Shown: positions 12,190 to 25,600 of the stretch, one piece after another
How the letters are laid out: each line of letters begins with the position of its first letter
Numbering within the stretch: the stretch's first letter is position 1
Assembly (NCBI RefSeq): GCF_003672135.1
Contig: NC_039514.1
Span: forward strand, 10,777,787-10,841,786
Origin: Ooceraea biroi
Lineage: Eukaryota > Arthropoda > Insecta > Hymenoptera > Formicidae
Length of the DNA stretch: 64,000 nt
Direction of reading: 5' to 3'
The notes under the pieces: generated by a model
Told to the model about the DNA's origin: nothing
Seen by the model: the letters and a program-made list of their open reading frames with translations, nothing else
Database searches by the model: none
Program-made: the position numbers and the translations under genes

Positions 12190-13075
12190 AGTAATCTTAT
12201 TCTACAGCTAGTGACTGTCTAAGGCTGTCACGCAGGCTAGATAGAGTTACCTAATCATTACCTAGCCAGTACTAGCTATAATTTATGAATAATGCTTTGC
12301 TGTGTAGTTCTTGTCTAGTCTCTGTAAATATTGGAATAGATGACGCTAGAAACCTTTAAGAAATTAGCTAGCTATTGTCTAGCCGCTATCTAAAAACTTG
12401 TTAGTATCGAAAAATGAATGAGTATGTTCTCACTCTTGAATAATTTCTCTAGCGACTGTTTAATGATGAGTTAGCTAGTGAACATTAAGTCGTGATTATA
12501 TATAGCTTCTCAATATAAAAATTATTGAATAAGTAAAGAAACATAACTTTATTATTTTAATTGTATATTACATTATATTTACTTTTGGTGCAGTTAATAA
12601 ATTAATTGGATAATCATTACACAGTCATTATACATATTAATAATTCAAACAAAGTTTTAAGTTCGTATATAAGTTTTATATAACATATCAAGAGCAATTT
12701 AAAACTTGCTCATCAAATATATTTGATAGTGTAATGGATTAGAACGAAGAAGTGCGGCGCTCAACGGCTCAAGTTCGAATCCCTCGGTAAGTGGAAATTT
12801 TAAATAACAAAATTTATATAGTATATATATATATATATACATATATCAAGTAGCAAAGCTCAGGAATTATCCCAAGTAAATATAATAAAAATGTATTAAA
12901 TTGATAAATCAGTGAAAATTAAGTTTTTTATGTTTTTAATCTAGCCCAGGCTAGCTCATCACTAGACAATATATTTGTCTAGTGGCTAGGGCTTCTAAGC
13001 ATTACATTACTGGCTCAGTACTTTTGCTAGACAAGGGCTATACAAAACACGTATCGGCTAGCTAGTGATTGGGTA
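12190..13075. repeat. CTAG-rich degenerate repeat block
   Basis: The tetramer CTAG occurs unusually often in two clusters, about 12190-12480 and 12945-13070, in contexts such as GCTAGCTAG and GTCTAGT. CTAG is normally scarce. The two clusters flank an AT-rich core containing a tRNA-like segment. The arms are not clean inverted repeats by eye, so the nature of the element, possibly an old foldback or SINE-bearing element, is uncertain. Confidence 0.4.
12727..12793 (+). repeat. tRNA-like segment (possible tRNA-derived SINE head or tRNA pseudogene)
   Basis: Reads AGTGTAATGGATTAGAACG, close to the A-box of tRNAs with the GTGTAATGGTTAG type, followed about 35 bases later by AGTTCGAATCC, one base off the B-box consensus. 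The ends do not pair into an acceptor stem and no convincing anticodon arm can be drawn. A functional tRNA is therefore unlikely; a Pol III-derived repeat is the better guess. Confidence 0.35.
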
Positions 13076-13752
13076 CCGACGAGTTTAAATTTCCACTTGG
13101 CTAACAAGTGTTCGCTAACCTTTATATGTGGCGAAAACGCATCGCTATGACTCGGGGAACAGCAAAGGAGCGGAAGGAGCTCGCCGGCAACGAGATAATA
13201 AAAAGAGAAGAGCTAAAGTGTCATTCGGGGAAAAAATTGCCGGGCATCGTTAAGCGTTAAGTGGCGTGTGCAAAGGTATTAAGTAACTTGCGTGGCGTGA
13301 TACGACGCAGTTAATCTTTCGTGTACGTAGGTACGATCGGTTTGCCTTTTCTCCTTTTTTCTTTTCTGCACCTTCGATATGCCATTAGCGCGAGTCGTTA
13401 GCGAGTCGTGTGCCGTTTAAGCGAACGCTGACGTTTTACTTAGGGAAAAATTGTGCGCTGTCCCGATAACTTATTAATCGGAACTGGCACGTGGCCACGA
13501 CCTCCGCACTTAATTAAGACGCTCGTTTGTAATCTTTCAGGAAGACGGAACGGAAGGGGTGAGGATCGGCGCCCAGCAGAATGAGAGAAATCGTCGGACA
13601 CTGCTCGAGCAGGGACCCGTCGGCCCTCCGCACGAGAGATGGTTTTTAGAAGGTGCATAACGATCCGCGAGAATACCGTATATGCATATCGTGTATTGAT
13701 TTGATATTATATTTCGACGCTCTCGCTGCCCAATAAACTGGTTGTGCGATTC

Positions 13753-13964
13753 ATTATAACCGCGTGGCCTGAAAATGCAGAGAGTCATATTTAGCTCTAA
13801 ATGTCATCCGGCAAAGAGGTACCTGTAATCGGAGCTGAAAGCGAAATCTCAACTCATCGTTACTCTTTAAATTTGCTTTCAGCTCCGATTACAGGTACCT
13901 CTTTGCCGGATGACATTTAGAGCTAAATATGACTCTCTGCATTTTCAGGCCACGCGATTATAAC
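13753..13964. mobile_element. 196-bp perfect foldback MITE with 8-bp target duplication
   Basis: Left arm 13761-13842 and right arm 13875-13956 are exact reverse complements over 82 bases, separated by a 32-base loop. Both sides are flanked by the same 8 bases, ATTATAAC (13753-13760 and 13957-13964), which is a target-site duplication of hAT-like length. The outer ends begin CGCGTGGCCTGAAAATGC. It has no coding capacity, so it would be a non-autonomous element. The lack of any arm mismatch suggests recent insertion or arm homogenisation. Confidence 0.8.
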
Positions 13965-16900
13965 GCGATGTTGCGAATGTCGAGATTGCGCTGAACGACT
14001 CGGACAACCTGGGCGAGTAAAGAGCAAGAGAAGGAGAGAAAGGGAACGAGAGAGAGAGAGCTAACGAGCAAAATTTCCGATTTTAAGTGCCTCTTTCGCC
14101 TCAGAAACGTATCGCGCGATGTAAAACTCGGATTTAAAATACGGTGCTTCACGAAATCAGTCTTTTAACCGGATGTTATCATTTTGATGGTCCAATCTCT
14201 TTTCTCTCTTCTCCCTTTTTACAAATATTCTCTGTTAATCGGAAATCATGTGCCTCGGAGTTATCACGCTTCCGCCTTACTCTGGATATATAAATTGCAT
14301 GTAACGTATCGCGAAACTATAAAACGTCATTCCACAGAGTCACGCAGAGAGTTTGGCAATCGAGTACGACAGAAAATTCGTACCAGTCGATGTTTCTCGG
14401 ATAAGGCGACAGTTCCGTTGCGTTGCGACATATCGTCACGTGATATCTCGGGATCCGAATAGAAAAATGTCTCACCTCAGTCGGCTGCCTTTTGTATAAA
14501 TTAAACGTCATGTTACTATAAATGGACGTACACCGTATACGCCTGTCCGTAGAATATAAAGAATATTACTGTTTGATGACGTTCACAAATTCGCCATCGT
14601 TCTTCCAACATCGCTCTAGCCGCACACGACGCGTCAATTATCGTAAATATTATATTAATAGCGATACTTATCGTTGGAATAATGTGTTTTTTCGTGGCGG
14701 TAAAATGCTGGGCTTAATTTCGTCGCGTTATAGCCAGGCGAGTGAAAATAAAATATCTCTACTTGAATCGGAATTCTTGCACGTTATCATTTTTGCATGG
14801 CGTAGGTTGTCAAAGAACGCTCTTTTCGCAGTATCGTGAAGAAATGTCACGAAGTAAACGTCGTCGGTCGCCTCGCAAATTCTTTTATCTTTCATTATAA
14901 CGAAGGTATGGACTTATACACGGCAATTTCACCCGGTGTCACGTTTTTTTTCCATCGTGTCTGTTTCGGGTGTTCGTTCCTCGATCTTCAGCGCTCCTTC
15001 CGCGCCATAATCAGATCTCGAGGAACGTTAAGCTTAATCATGCCCAACAACAATGAGCCTCCATAAAGCACGAACGGCATGTTCCCGGAGAATTACGCGA
15101 TCGCGACGACCGGCTTCGCGGAGGGAGTGAATACAAAATCGGTTCACGGCACTCTTGGGAGCGCGTGACAGTTTATCTTTCTCCGTTGCACGTGCATCAT
15201 TATACCGCTCGTTTTCTCCCTTTCCCTCCCTTGTCCCTCCCTTTCTCTTTCTCTTTCTCTCTATCGACCCCACTCGTTCTTTTACTATGGACGCGCCTTG
15301 CAGGGACGCGCCGCCTGCGAAATCCTTTCGCAGGGGAGCGATTGGTCGTTTACTCGGCAACTATAGTGACATTGTTTACGACTCCACATTACGATGCATA
15401 GTGCAATAGCCGGCGGGATAAGTTGCTACAGGTGACCTCTTAGCGGATTACAACCCTCCTGAGCTCGGTCGGAGTTTATTACCAGAGCTCGGCCGGTGGC
15501 GGTTTCTCGCGGAATCCGCCACTGGCCGAGGCTGATCCGCCGCCGAGACACGCGACCGACAAATCGAATGGATCAAAACGGCACGAGGAGGAGGCGCGAC
15601 GGTATTAAAGTTTCATATCTCACATACATGCAGCTGCAGTAAACCGCTTTACGATCGTGCGTTTTATGAGATAACGAGCGCGTTAGGATATCAAAGGGGT
15701 GCGCGACTCCGAGTCGAAGGTCAGTTCCTGTCGAAGTTGTTTCCTTTCTTGACGGGAAGATTACTTGTCGCAGTCAGAAATGTGATTCTTATAGAGATAA
15801 AGCTTAATCTCTCGTTCTTTTTCTTTTTTCCATTCTCTTCAATTTTCTCTTCATAAAATGGTTATCGTAGAATATATGCATAGAATAGCAGGTCTTAAAA
15901 GAAAATACGTATTTGCAGAACTTTACGGTATAGAAATGGTTCTGAGACAAATAAATGTTTCATTTCCTTTTTACAATCATGAAGAAAGTATTCCAATAAC
16001 GATAACTGATTTTCTTCATTAATTCTTTGTTGCAAGTTTATAAACTCTTATCAAAGTGATGTAAATATAACTTGACGCTAGTAGCAGTTTCATTCAATGG
16101 TTCAATTACGCAAGACTGTCGCTCGCTTCAAGTGGGACGACATCTGCGTTTCCACGCAATCACGTCAGCGTGTTCTACTTTTGTGTAGCGCGTGCCCGTT
16201 TCGGATAAGTTTTGAATGAAGTTCACCTAGCTCTGATTAAATCGCGTGAATGAGTGCAAGGCGCCGTCATCGAGAAAGTGTCAGGGATAATAAGTTCACC
16301 GGAAAGGTAAACCTTGGAAAGGTAAACCGTGCTAGGCGGGAATCCGCAGGAGGATCAAACTTCAAAAGTATCGTCAATTTATTTACGATGCGGGCGTAAT
16401 ACCGTCTCAGGAGTTGCGACCGAGTTTGGTCGGACGCTCATACATCATGGATAATATATCATCGGCTATTGACGCATAGCAAAATCTTCCTGTGCGTTCT
16501 CGTAATAATAAATATCGCCCTCGTGAGCGCGCTCCAATTTATTACGACATTGTCACGTCGCTGCTTAATTATTAAACCGCTTCTGAATTCCTGCGTTCCG
16601 GAATTTCGCTCACGGGACAGTTTTTTAAATTCCGCCTCGACCGGCATAATCTCGGATGTCTCTGCAAACCTGTCTCCGCAGCAGTCTGCTATAGTTATGT
16701 ATAGTTATGTATAGCATAAAAGTCCACGATAGTTTTTACAAAATGCGTTGAATCAGCGGAAATCTATTCACTGCACGCGCCTAGCACCGGTATTATAAAG
16801 ATAATGATCCATCAAACAATTTCAACATTGGAGTCTCATTATTCGGTTGTACTGCGCGTTACTATTGCGAAAAGTGAATTTGACGTGAATTCCACATATT

Positions 16901-19156
16901 GAAAATACATTGGAAGAACATTATTGATTTTTACAAAGTTACGCGTAACACAACGTGTCGATAAGATATCGCGGAGAAACTTACGAGTTTCTTCGCTTCT
17001 ATCCTCCCTCGCAAAGAGAATTAAAGGGCGATTTGGTAAGGCTAGTCGGAGGGTATGGGAAACCCTGTGGATAGACCTAAGTGAACGAATGAACGCAGGG
17101 GGATCCCTCTCCTTTGTAGGGTGAGATTCGTAATGGGTCAAGGTTTACGGCGCACAGGCTTCCAACATGTGTTACGGGATTTCATTGATTCTTAATGAGC
17201 CGACGCGAGTCTGACACAGAATGTCGTGTAAATAGTGATCCAAGCGGTTTCGGCATAGTCGGTCACGACTGACATGGCTCATGAGATTCCTGTCGTGCCG
17301 TACCATGACCCCAGATCAACCGTGATCGCGTGTTGGCATGTACCATAGATTATCCGATCGTGTTCGATATATGGGTTGTCGGAGAAATGGGTCAGTTTGT
17401 CCCGCGAATTGCGAATACCAGAAGCTCAACTGGCGAGAACGATTGATCGGCTGACGGTTCCCCTTTGACATCCGAATAAAAGTAGATTACGAGCTTGGCT
17501 GGAAATATTCGCGCGAGTGAGTTCAATTAATTCGCAAAAGTCCAAGTCGTTTAATAATTTCTCAAACATTCAGCGTTTTTCTTATGTAACATTAAACAGC
17601 AGGCAATTTTAATTTCCGGCTTTTCGATTTGATATGCGGAAAGTTCTCAAAGCTGGAAGGCTGGAAGCTCCTGAAAATATTTATGTTTACGTGAAATGCG
17701 TTTAGTAAAATTTTCAATAAAGGTAAAACGGGATTTACAACTTTGTGGTTCGAGCAATGCGAACGATTTGCGCAATATCGAATCTCATTAAATTTCATTT
17801 TTGGAAATATGACGCATATTCGTGAACGAGGAATGCCACGTTAAATTTCAGCAACTTTTGTGCACGACTGCGATTTATCAATGCGAGTTCGCTGACACGT
17901 GATATTGATTGTCTTGGAGCGGCCGGTCAAATGTAATAATATTTTGTTATTAACCAGTCCAATCGCTTAAATATTCGACAGGCTAGCGCCTGCGTCCTTT
18001 GATTAAATTACATTTGCCTCGATTCGTGTTGCGCGTACTCATGTCAACATGATTATTAAATCCGAACATAAAGCTATAAGCAACATGCCGATCAATTGGA
18101 TCGAAACGTGTAATTTATGAAGCAATTATACGCGACCGAATTACGTGTTGTCGATTTAATGTGTACCATAAATTGATATTTACCGATACGTTTTAATCGA
18201 ATACGCGTTTCTCGGTGTTGCGTAAATCAAGTACTCCTTTTAGCTCTCCTGTTTATTCAAATCTGACATTAGACTTTCAATACACCAAATTTACGAGTTG
18301 AAGAATGTTATACGAGTTTTACTGAATTACAGAGGAGAAAAACGAATATAAAAACTTGTACCATTGTGAACGCTGTGGCGGTACAGATTCAGCGAGAGAT
18401 TTGTGATTTTATCGGAGAAATCGCGCGACACCGATATATCACGGGACGCGTATTTCAATTATTAACGCCGACATCGCGTGTCACGGTTATTTCTGGAAAA
18501 AAGACGAGAGACATTTCGCGCGTGGTCGAAGATAATATAATGGAAATGTAGGACGAGGACAGGGGGGCGAGTGGGAAGAAAGAGAAGGACGAAGGAGCGA
18601 AGAGGAAAGCGTATACGCGCGTTCTCACGCGGATTTATATAACTGTCGTCGATCTGAGGAGTAAAGAGAGGAGGAGGAGAGGAGAGGAGAGAAGAACAAG
18701 GGGAATATCATTTGTGTATGCGCGAATTGGTAATCGATCGCGCGCGGATACAGGTCGGTCATTAATAAATTAAGACAGCCGCGAATCGGAGAACGAGAGG
18801 GAAAATGGGTTAATGAGACGCGACGGAGGGGAAACAGGGTTTCACGAGAGGGATGCAGAGGGGAGGAAACGAGGAGATTATGTGGAGATCCATTACGGGT
18901 TTATGATTCGCCCGTGGATAAAATACGAGCTTTAATATTAACTGTGTATTAATGTCGCCGTAAATTAAGTCCGTAGAAATACGACGGTTATTCAATACCA
19001 CGTGCGCGAGCGCACGGGCTACCTGCCGCTAATAAACTATCCACATTTATGGCTCTGTCGTTACCGGCATAGTTCACCGACCTTGTCTGCAAATTTTCTG
19101 CAAAATTCCACAGGCGCGGACTAATTTGTTCAGCGGCTGTCGAAACGTCTGACATA
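13965..19156. other. Intronic DNA, nothing recognisable
   Basis: Mixed-composition DNA without homology or convincing exons. CT-rich and GA-rich microsatellite-like tracts occur near 14035-14065, 15235-15262 and 18670-18700. Confidence 0.4.
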
Positions 19157-19282
19157 GGCTGCGTTCAGCAGAAAAAACAGTTGCTTTGCAACTGTTGTAA
19201 AAATCGTGAATCTGATTGGCGTATGGGCTTAATTTTGATTGAATCTAAAAGCTTTAAGCAGCTTTTTCTGCTGAACGCAGCC
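19157..19282. mobile_element. 126-bp MITE-like element with 20-bp terminal inverted repeats
   Basis: Starts GGCTGCGTTCAGCAGAAAAA and ends with its exact reverse complement. The left side also contains a small internal hairpin around ACAGTTGC/GCAACTGT. There is no open frame. No unambiguous target duplication is visible, so the superfamily is undetermined. Confidence 0.6.
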
Positions 19283-19420
19283 AATACTACTTACAAAGTC
19301 GTTGCGCTATCGCATCATCGAGCATTAACGTATCTTCCGCTCGTTTATATTTTTATTATACATGATTTACAGAATAATAAAATTTTATAATTCTCCTGAA
19401 AACAATTTTTGCAATTTCAG

Positions 19421-19658
19421 GAAGAGGGCATGACGCACCGAACTCATGCAGTGGCGAAAACACGTGCGCATCAAGTACGGTGGTCGAGTCGGTGTCGGTC
19501 AAGGACAACGGGAGCGGGAGCAGGTGCAGGTGCGCGTGGTGCAGCTGCAGCGGGAAGGGGGCGCACGACTCAGCTACGTCTGTCATCAGCCTCAACTCTC
19601 GTCGACGGCTCGCCGCAGCTGCAGCGCAGCAGCCATGCTCTGCTGCGGCCGCAGGAAG
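19421..19658 (+). CDS. RhoGAP100F: RhoGAP100F start exon ending in MLCCGRRK
   Basis: The acceptor TTTGCAATTTCAG ends at 19420 and the donor AAG|GTAAGT begins at 19659. In the frame that joins phase 0 to the 58929 exon there are two candidate starts. ATG 19446 gives a 71-residue Arg/Gln/Val-rich leader. ATG 19635 gives only MLCCGRRK before the junction. The second resembles the GAP-43 start MLCCMRRTK, whose paired cysteines are palmitoylated, and would suit a membrane-associated presynaptic protein. An out-of-frame ATG at 19430 could act as a short upstream start. Assignment to this gene rests on phase and strand only, because the next coding exon is 39 kb away. Confidence 0.6.
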
Positions 19659-22600
19659 GTAAGTCAAGTATATGAATGTGCAAAATGCCTAAGTTTTTCT
19701 TACGTAATGTCATGTAACACGTGCTCCATAAAACAGCACGGCGGAAAGCATTTCAAAGACACATCGTGCGAACCTGATCGATCCAAGAATTTGATATTAT
19801 TCCTTGATTATAAAGTGCGCGCGCACTTTCTTCATGTAATATTGAGTAGTCTGGAAATGTTAATCCTTGGCTTGTAAATTTTACATGCGCCATTCTCTCA
19901 CACAGAAGTCGTGGACAAATTTACGGTTACACAAAACGCGAAAATTTTACTGAAATTTTCAGTAAGGAAAAAATAGAATTTATAACCATTCGGTCCAAGC
20001 AAGAACTATAATTCGCTACTCTTTATATTTCTTTCTTTGTTCGAAATGCTAAATGTATCTTTTACTGAAATATACAATGTTCCAGATTTCTGGAATAAAG
20101 GAAAAATTGATAAGTTACAATTGAAGATGTTAAATCAGCCACTTAGATTTGCGGTTTAAACTTACAATTAGTATAGGTTTATTTTATTTTTTTTTAGTCT
20201 GGATGAAGAATCAATTCGAGCTGAATAAACATTAAATTTTATTATCGTGTAGAATTGTGATAAAAATTGTAATTCTTTTGTTTCAAAAGAGACAAATATC
20301 GCGACATATTTCTATTGCGATATCTGTCTTTACTTTTCGTGCGAGAAGTCTGGCATTTATATCATGCCTGAGTCATATTTTACATACATTAAAGGGCAAA
20401 CGTGAAAAATTCAGCTTGTCTATCACGCGTTTAGTCATATTGTAACTTTTATCCGATACGATATTGTGCACGGCCAGTGATGCAAAAGTTATTCGTATGA
20501 GCACATTTAATTTTATATTTTATATAGAATAACCGTTACTGCTATCGTCCTTTCTACATCCATACTTTCTGTCAATGGTAATTCATCAGAAAAAGTTGCC
20601 ATTCTTGTATCTGCTATATAAATTGTGAATAGAACGATATATTATTTGAACGATAAATCGAATTTTCATTAGAATAGTTTTCGTCTGAAATTATTTCTAA
20701 TAATCTTCATTTATAATCAGTTTATAATAATTTATAATCAGTAATAGTCATTTATCCATATTTTTTAAAATAAACTTGTCTCTTACAATATACAGTAATC
20801 ATTACAAATCAATATTCAATTGTACGCAGATTATATTCAATCGCGCGCGACTTGTAATATACGTTGAAAATCTTTGTAAAAGGTTTAACCATGATGGATA
20901 CCATTATTCGACAGAAGCTATTTTTTTCTTCTCTTGAGCTGGATTCAAATCTTTGTTGCGCCTCTTGGCGAAAAGTAGGATGTTTTGATGTATGATGTCA
21001 CAAATGAAGAAAGAGCACATTCCCGGAGCGCCAGTGGCGAACGAGTTAGTCGACAGAGGGAGGAAGTCGCACGCTTAACCCCCTCGTCGCTCTATATCGC
21101 GAGCTGAGAAACGACGGCGCCGGAAACCGAAGCCGTTCGAGCGCGCCGGTTTCGAGCGCCAGCATCGGATTGCCGTTCGTTCAATTTGTCTCAATAAATC
21201 GTCCAGCGAGCTTCAATCGCGTCAGGTCAGCCGCGAACTGGCCACGGGATTTTCCCTTTCCAAAGAGCAAAACCTGCTCTTTGGAATTTTCGAAGTAAGA
21301 TACTGCTGGCGCTCGCTTCTGTAGTAACAACGCTTTAGTGTTTTGATATAAGACAGAAATTAATGTCTTCTATTTCTCTGCTATATCTGTAAAGAGACAT
21401 CATTTGACTCTTGAAGTATTGAAGATATTGTTTGATATGCTGGAAATTGATTTAAATATGATCATCAGCATAAATTTTGATACCGTATCTTCTTCATTGT
21501 TCGGATCTTGCAATTTACCTTTTATTCGCCACAATATTTTTATACAATTTATTGGGTTGTAACATATATTTCTGCCGTTTGTTTAATGTTTTTTAATAAA
21601 TATGTTACAACCCAATATATTTTATTCACTCTTTCTGCGTTCTCCTTGTGATTGTACGCCGTTCCGCACGTCCCGCTCGATTTACACTGCACGAACGACC
21701 GTCCAAACGCGTCGAACGGTCGCATATTGGGCAAGTCGGGATTAATCGGGTTAATGTCACACGCGTTCTCATGTGTGCACCTCGCTCATACCGGCCACCA
21801 CATGCATCTGCCGATGCCGGCGGACATTCTAGGATAGCCTTGCAACCGGGATGGTTGATCGTGACCACGTGGCTGCCGAGAAAATTTCGCAAAATACTTC
21901 ACCCCTTCGCGCAGCAAATCATCATCTCCGTCTGAATTCTTAGTTGAATATTAACGTCGTGCCTCTCGGTTTACCCATTGGCTCGACATCGAGATTGTTC
22001 AACGTGTTGATAATTTCTATATTGAACACGGAAGTAATGTGGCACGTCGCCATCCGCAATTATCCGTAATTGCAATTGCGATGGTCTGCGCTTCGCGATA
22101 GTCTGACGCGAGTCGACGTAACGAGAATTTAATAAGTTAATTAAATTATGCACGTTTAAGCCAACCCCAAGCGCGAGTTTATTAAAATTTAACAAAATTA
22201 CATGACGATTATTACATAGCCCGCACGTTTGGCGTGTTTTGGAAGCAGAGAGGTGGAAGTGCAATGATTTAATACGCGGGAGAACAGTTCTATTAATCGC
22301 CTTAAAAAAAAACATTTCTGCACCGCGTTAAAGATGCGTTTGCACACCAATGGATATCAAATCATTAAATTCAACATTGAATATAGGTATATTGTTAAAA
22401 AAGTATGTTGCTCTACAACACGTCGAATTTCGACTATCTTTTTTCAGAATTGAAAACTTATTCTTTTCATATATGTACATTTGGAAATATACGCAATGCT
22501 ATTTACAAAAAAATCATATCTCTACACGTCAATACTGCTTATTCAATTTTAATGCAGTATCTCGATGATAACATTTAGTCGCGACACTGATATTCCATTA

Positions 22601-25600
22601 TTTAGGCCGCTTTCTAAAAGCACCATTCTATATGGAAAAGTTAGCGTAGTGAAAACCGGTCTAATCGATGCAGTGCAAGAATACCCTCGTTCTCCCTAAA
22701 TTGCCCTAAATCCCGCGGAGGTTTTTGGATCGATACGTTTGTGCTAACGCGCGCAGAGCATATCTCCCCGGTTTAATTCGCGAAAAACTCCTGCCCGCGA
22801 TAAAATCGTGTAAAACTCTCGTTGGCCGGCGGGCCGGGACCTTCAAATTGATATCGCCGAGAATACGCGGTGCGCGCACCCGCTTGCTCGTTCGCTCAGG
22901 ATCGAAAATATGATACCAGTGGAGTATCAGTTCGCGATAAATCAATATAGAGAGATACGGAACACCACGGCGCGCCGGGACACGGGAAGGGAACGGTGCT
23001 GGGAGGAGGGTGGCGGGAGGGGGAGGCTTTATCTGATATATTTGTCACAGTCGCACCCGCAAATATCCGGCAGGCTGCCATTATTTTGCATTCTATCGGC
23101 GCCCGGAGGCGCGGCGAAATAAACGCGCATACATTTTCTATCGGACTCGTACCCTTCCTCTCTTCACCCTCATCGGTCCTCTATCGAGAGGTATGGTCGA
23201 GCGCGTTTTCGGCACGCAGCCGGAAGGTCGGGGGACGACGAATGATCGAGAAATCGAGAAATTTCTACGCATGCATAACATGACACGCGCGTGTGTGTAT
23301 GTGCGATCGTCGAGCGCAATTAAAATCGTGGATACGAGCGATTGTTTTTAGCAATTGTTACAAGTTATCCTAAAACGAGTGAATCAGGTTCGGACGCATT
23401 AGATTCTTTTTTCCTCGAGTTTCTTATCTTTTTCTTCCACCCCCGGAGGAGTTTAATCGCAAGCTGGAAGCACGGAGGTGTACTCGGATGCTTGAGCTCG
23501 GATCACTGTGAAATATCACGGCCTTTAGCATATGCCCCCGTTTGCTTCCCGTTGACGTCTAGCCAGGACGGAGGATCACAAATGCGCCTTTTGAAAGGGA
23601 ATCTCGTGTTCAACAAGTTCAACGGATGCGAGAGACAATCGAGACGCGTCGCGAGAGCACTGACGACATAGGGATGCTCGCACGCGCCCTTTGCGCCGCT
23701 ATTATTATATCCTTTTGTTAAATACCTCGAAGACTGCAATGAAAAAAGACGGATCCTGCACAGTAGGCTACTATTATCATTACTTCTCTTCTCGAAAGTT
23801 ATTTTAAATTTAATAATGATAAATTGATAATAATAATGCTATCGCGATTTCTGTTGTTTACATCTTAAAATGATAAAGAAATGATTCATAATATTTTAGA
23901 TGTATTTTTAGCTTAAAAAAGAAGATAGAAGATTTGCGCGAATTTTTAGTAGCAAGCTTCACGGCTAATTTAGCTGCGAGACACTTAAATTCAGCCAACC
24001 GTGTAATTACCGTTATCTCCGAGACGTTGTGTAATCTGAGGTCGTCCATTATCGCCGATTTTGTTTCACGCCCTTAAATCACTCTTATCGTTGTTTCCAT
24101 CGGCTGGGAGAGATCGGTTCAATAATTCGCCGTTGCTACGGATTGTTATTAAGTAAACATATAAGCAGAGAAATCTCTCCCTTCGCTGAGAAAAATGCCA
24201 CGGTGTCTCCTTTTTTCTTCTTTACTGTAAGTGATATCGGAAGATGACGAAAGTTGCATTTTCTGAGAAAAGAAAGAGGAGAAAAAGGAATACCGCAGCA
24301 CACTTGCATTCTACTCGGGATATAAAATTACGCCGGTGAGACCAACGTCCGAAACGTCGACGCGGTGTCGCGACGCCGAGACTTATACTGTGCTGGGCCG
24401 AATGAGGTGGCAGGTTGACAACTTTACTTACATTCCACTAATGACATCATTAAAATAATAAACGACGTCATTTAGAAAGTAGAATGCGCCGACTGAAGCA
24501 CGGTCGACCCCCCCTCGGCGCATCCTTAACCCCCAGAATTAAAAAAGCTCTCGCACGTTCGCGGCTGCATTCCGCTTGCGTCACCATCGATGCTTCGATT
24601 ATTGGTGTTCGATACTCGTACGCTTGATATAGTGAACATAAAGATGCCGAAAATCGAAACGTGAGTGCTTCTGGATTGCGACTGCCAAAATCAGCGTGAG
24701 CAAGTGTGTGCAACTAATTTCCTCTTTGCTCTCCATGCGGTAATTTTAGCGACATATTGTTCATGCACACACAACAGAAAGTACTTTTCATTAATGAGAA
24801 CGTCGAGATATTGACAGTTTAGACAATTTCTGAGCCGGCGAGCTGATAAGTGATTAACTGAGATAATTCATGATTTTGTTCCAACCTAATTTGACTTTGC
24901 CTTGATTATTTTGATACTTATCAAAAATACAGCAGAGAGGATCTAAATAGAGGAATCCCTTAATGCAATTAGGCGAAAGTGCAACGGTAAAAGGGCGGAC
25001 TCTGAGGTATATTTTCAAGACTCGTTGATGACGCGATCTCTCGATTAAAATTTCCGAGCGAATAACCGTGATGTCCCGTTTCGTCGCGCTACCCCGTTCG
25101 ACTGTTCCCTCGTGCGACTCGTTTCCTCGGCGAGAAACGAAAAGAAACCCGATATCGCGCGCTAAATAAAGTACCGCAAACCATATATATGCGCACCCCG
25201 CGAGGATCGAGACCTAATCGGCGGATATCAGCTCGATTTCGGTTCCCTTTGTGCGTACGTCTCGCACGCTTGACGGCGTGCCAAGAAACCGGCTCGGGGT
25301 GTAGTAAAAGTAACTTTCCGATTCGATATTACCATAAGTGCAGCGGGGCGAGCGGTGCTATATAAGTTTCCGGAACTTGGCTTTACGTTCCTTCCGCGTA
25401 TCATGCGTGTCGGCACGACCAGTTGGATATTTTGCATGCTTCTGCGAAAATCGCCGCCGCGGGGCTCTTATAGTCCCGAGAGAGAAATGGAGAGAGAGAA
25501 AGAGAAAAAGAGAGGACTAAAGAGGCAGAGGGTGCATTATATACGTGCAATCGAGCCCTCGACACGCGCACGCGAACCGGATGTTTCGTAAGGACGACGC

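Larger units (their letters stand above)
10761..13760. other. Intronic DNA with simple repeats
   Basis: Probable first intron of the + strand gene. It holds a run of 13 G at 11201-11213, and a CTAG-rich repetitive block described separately at about 12190-13075. No coding signal was found. Confidence 0.4.

Noticed and set aside
12727..12793. Functional tRNA gene
   Set aside because: A- and B-box-like words are present, but the acceptor and anticodon stems do not pair.
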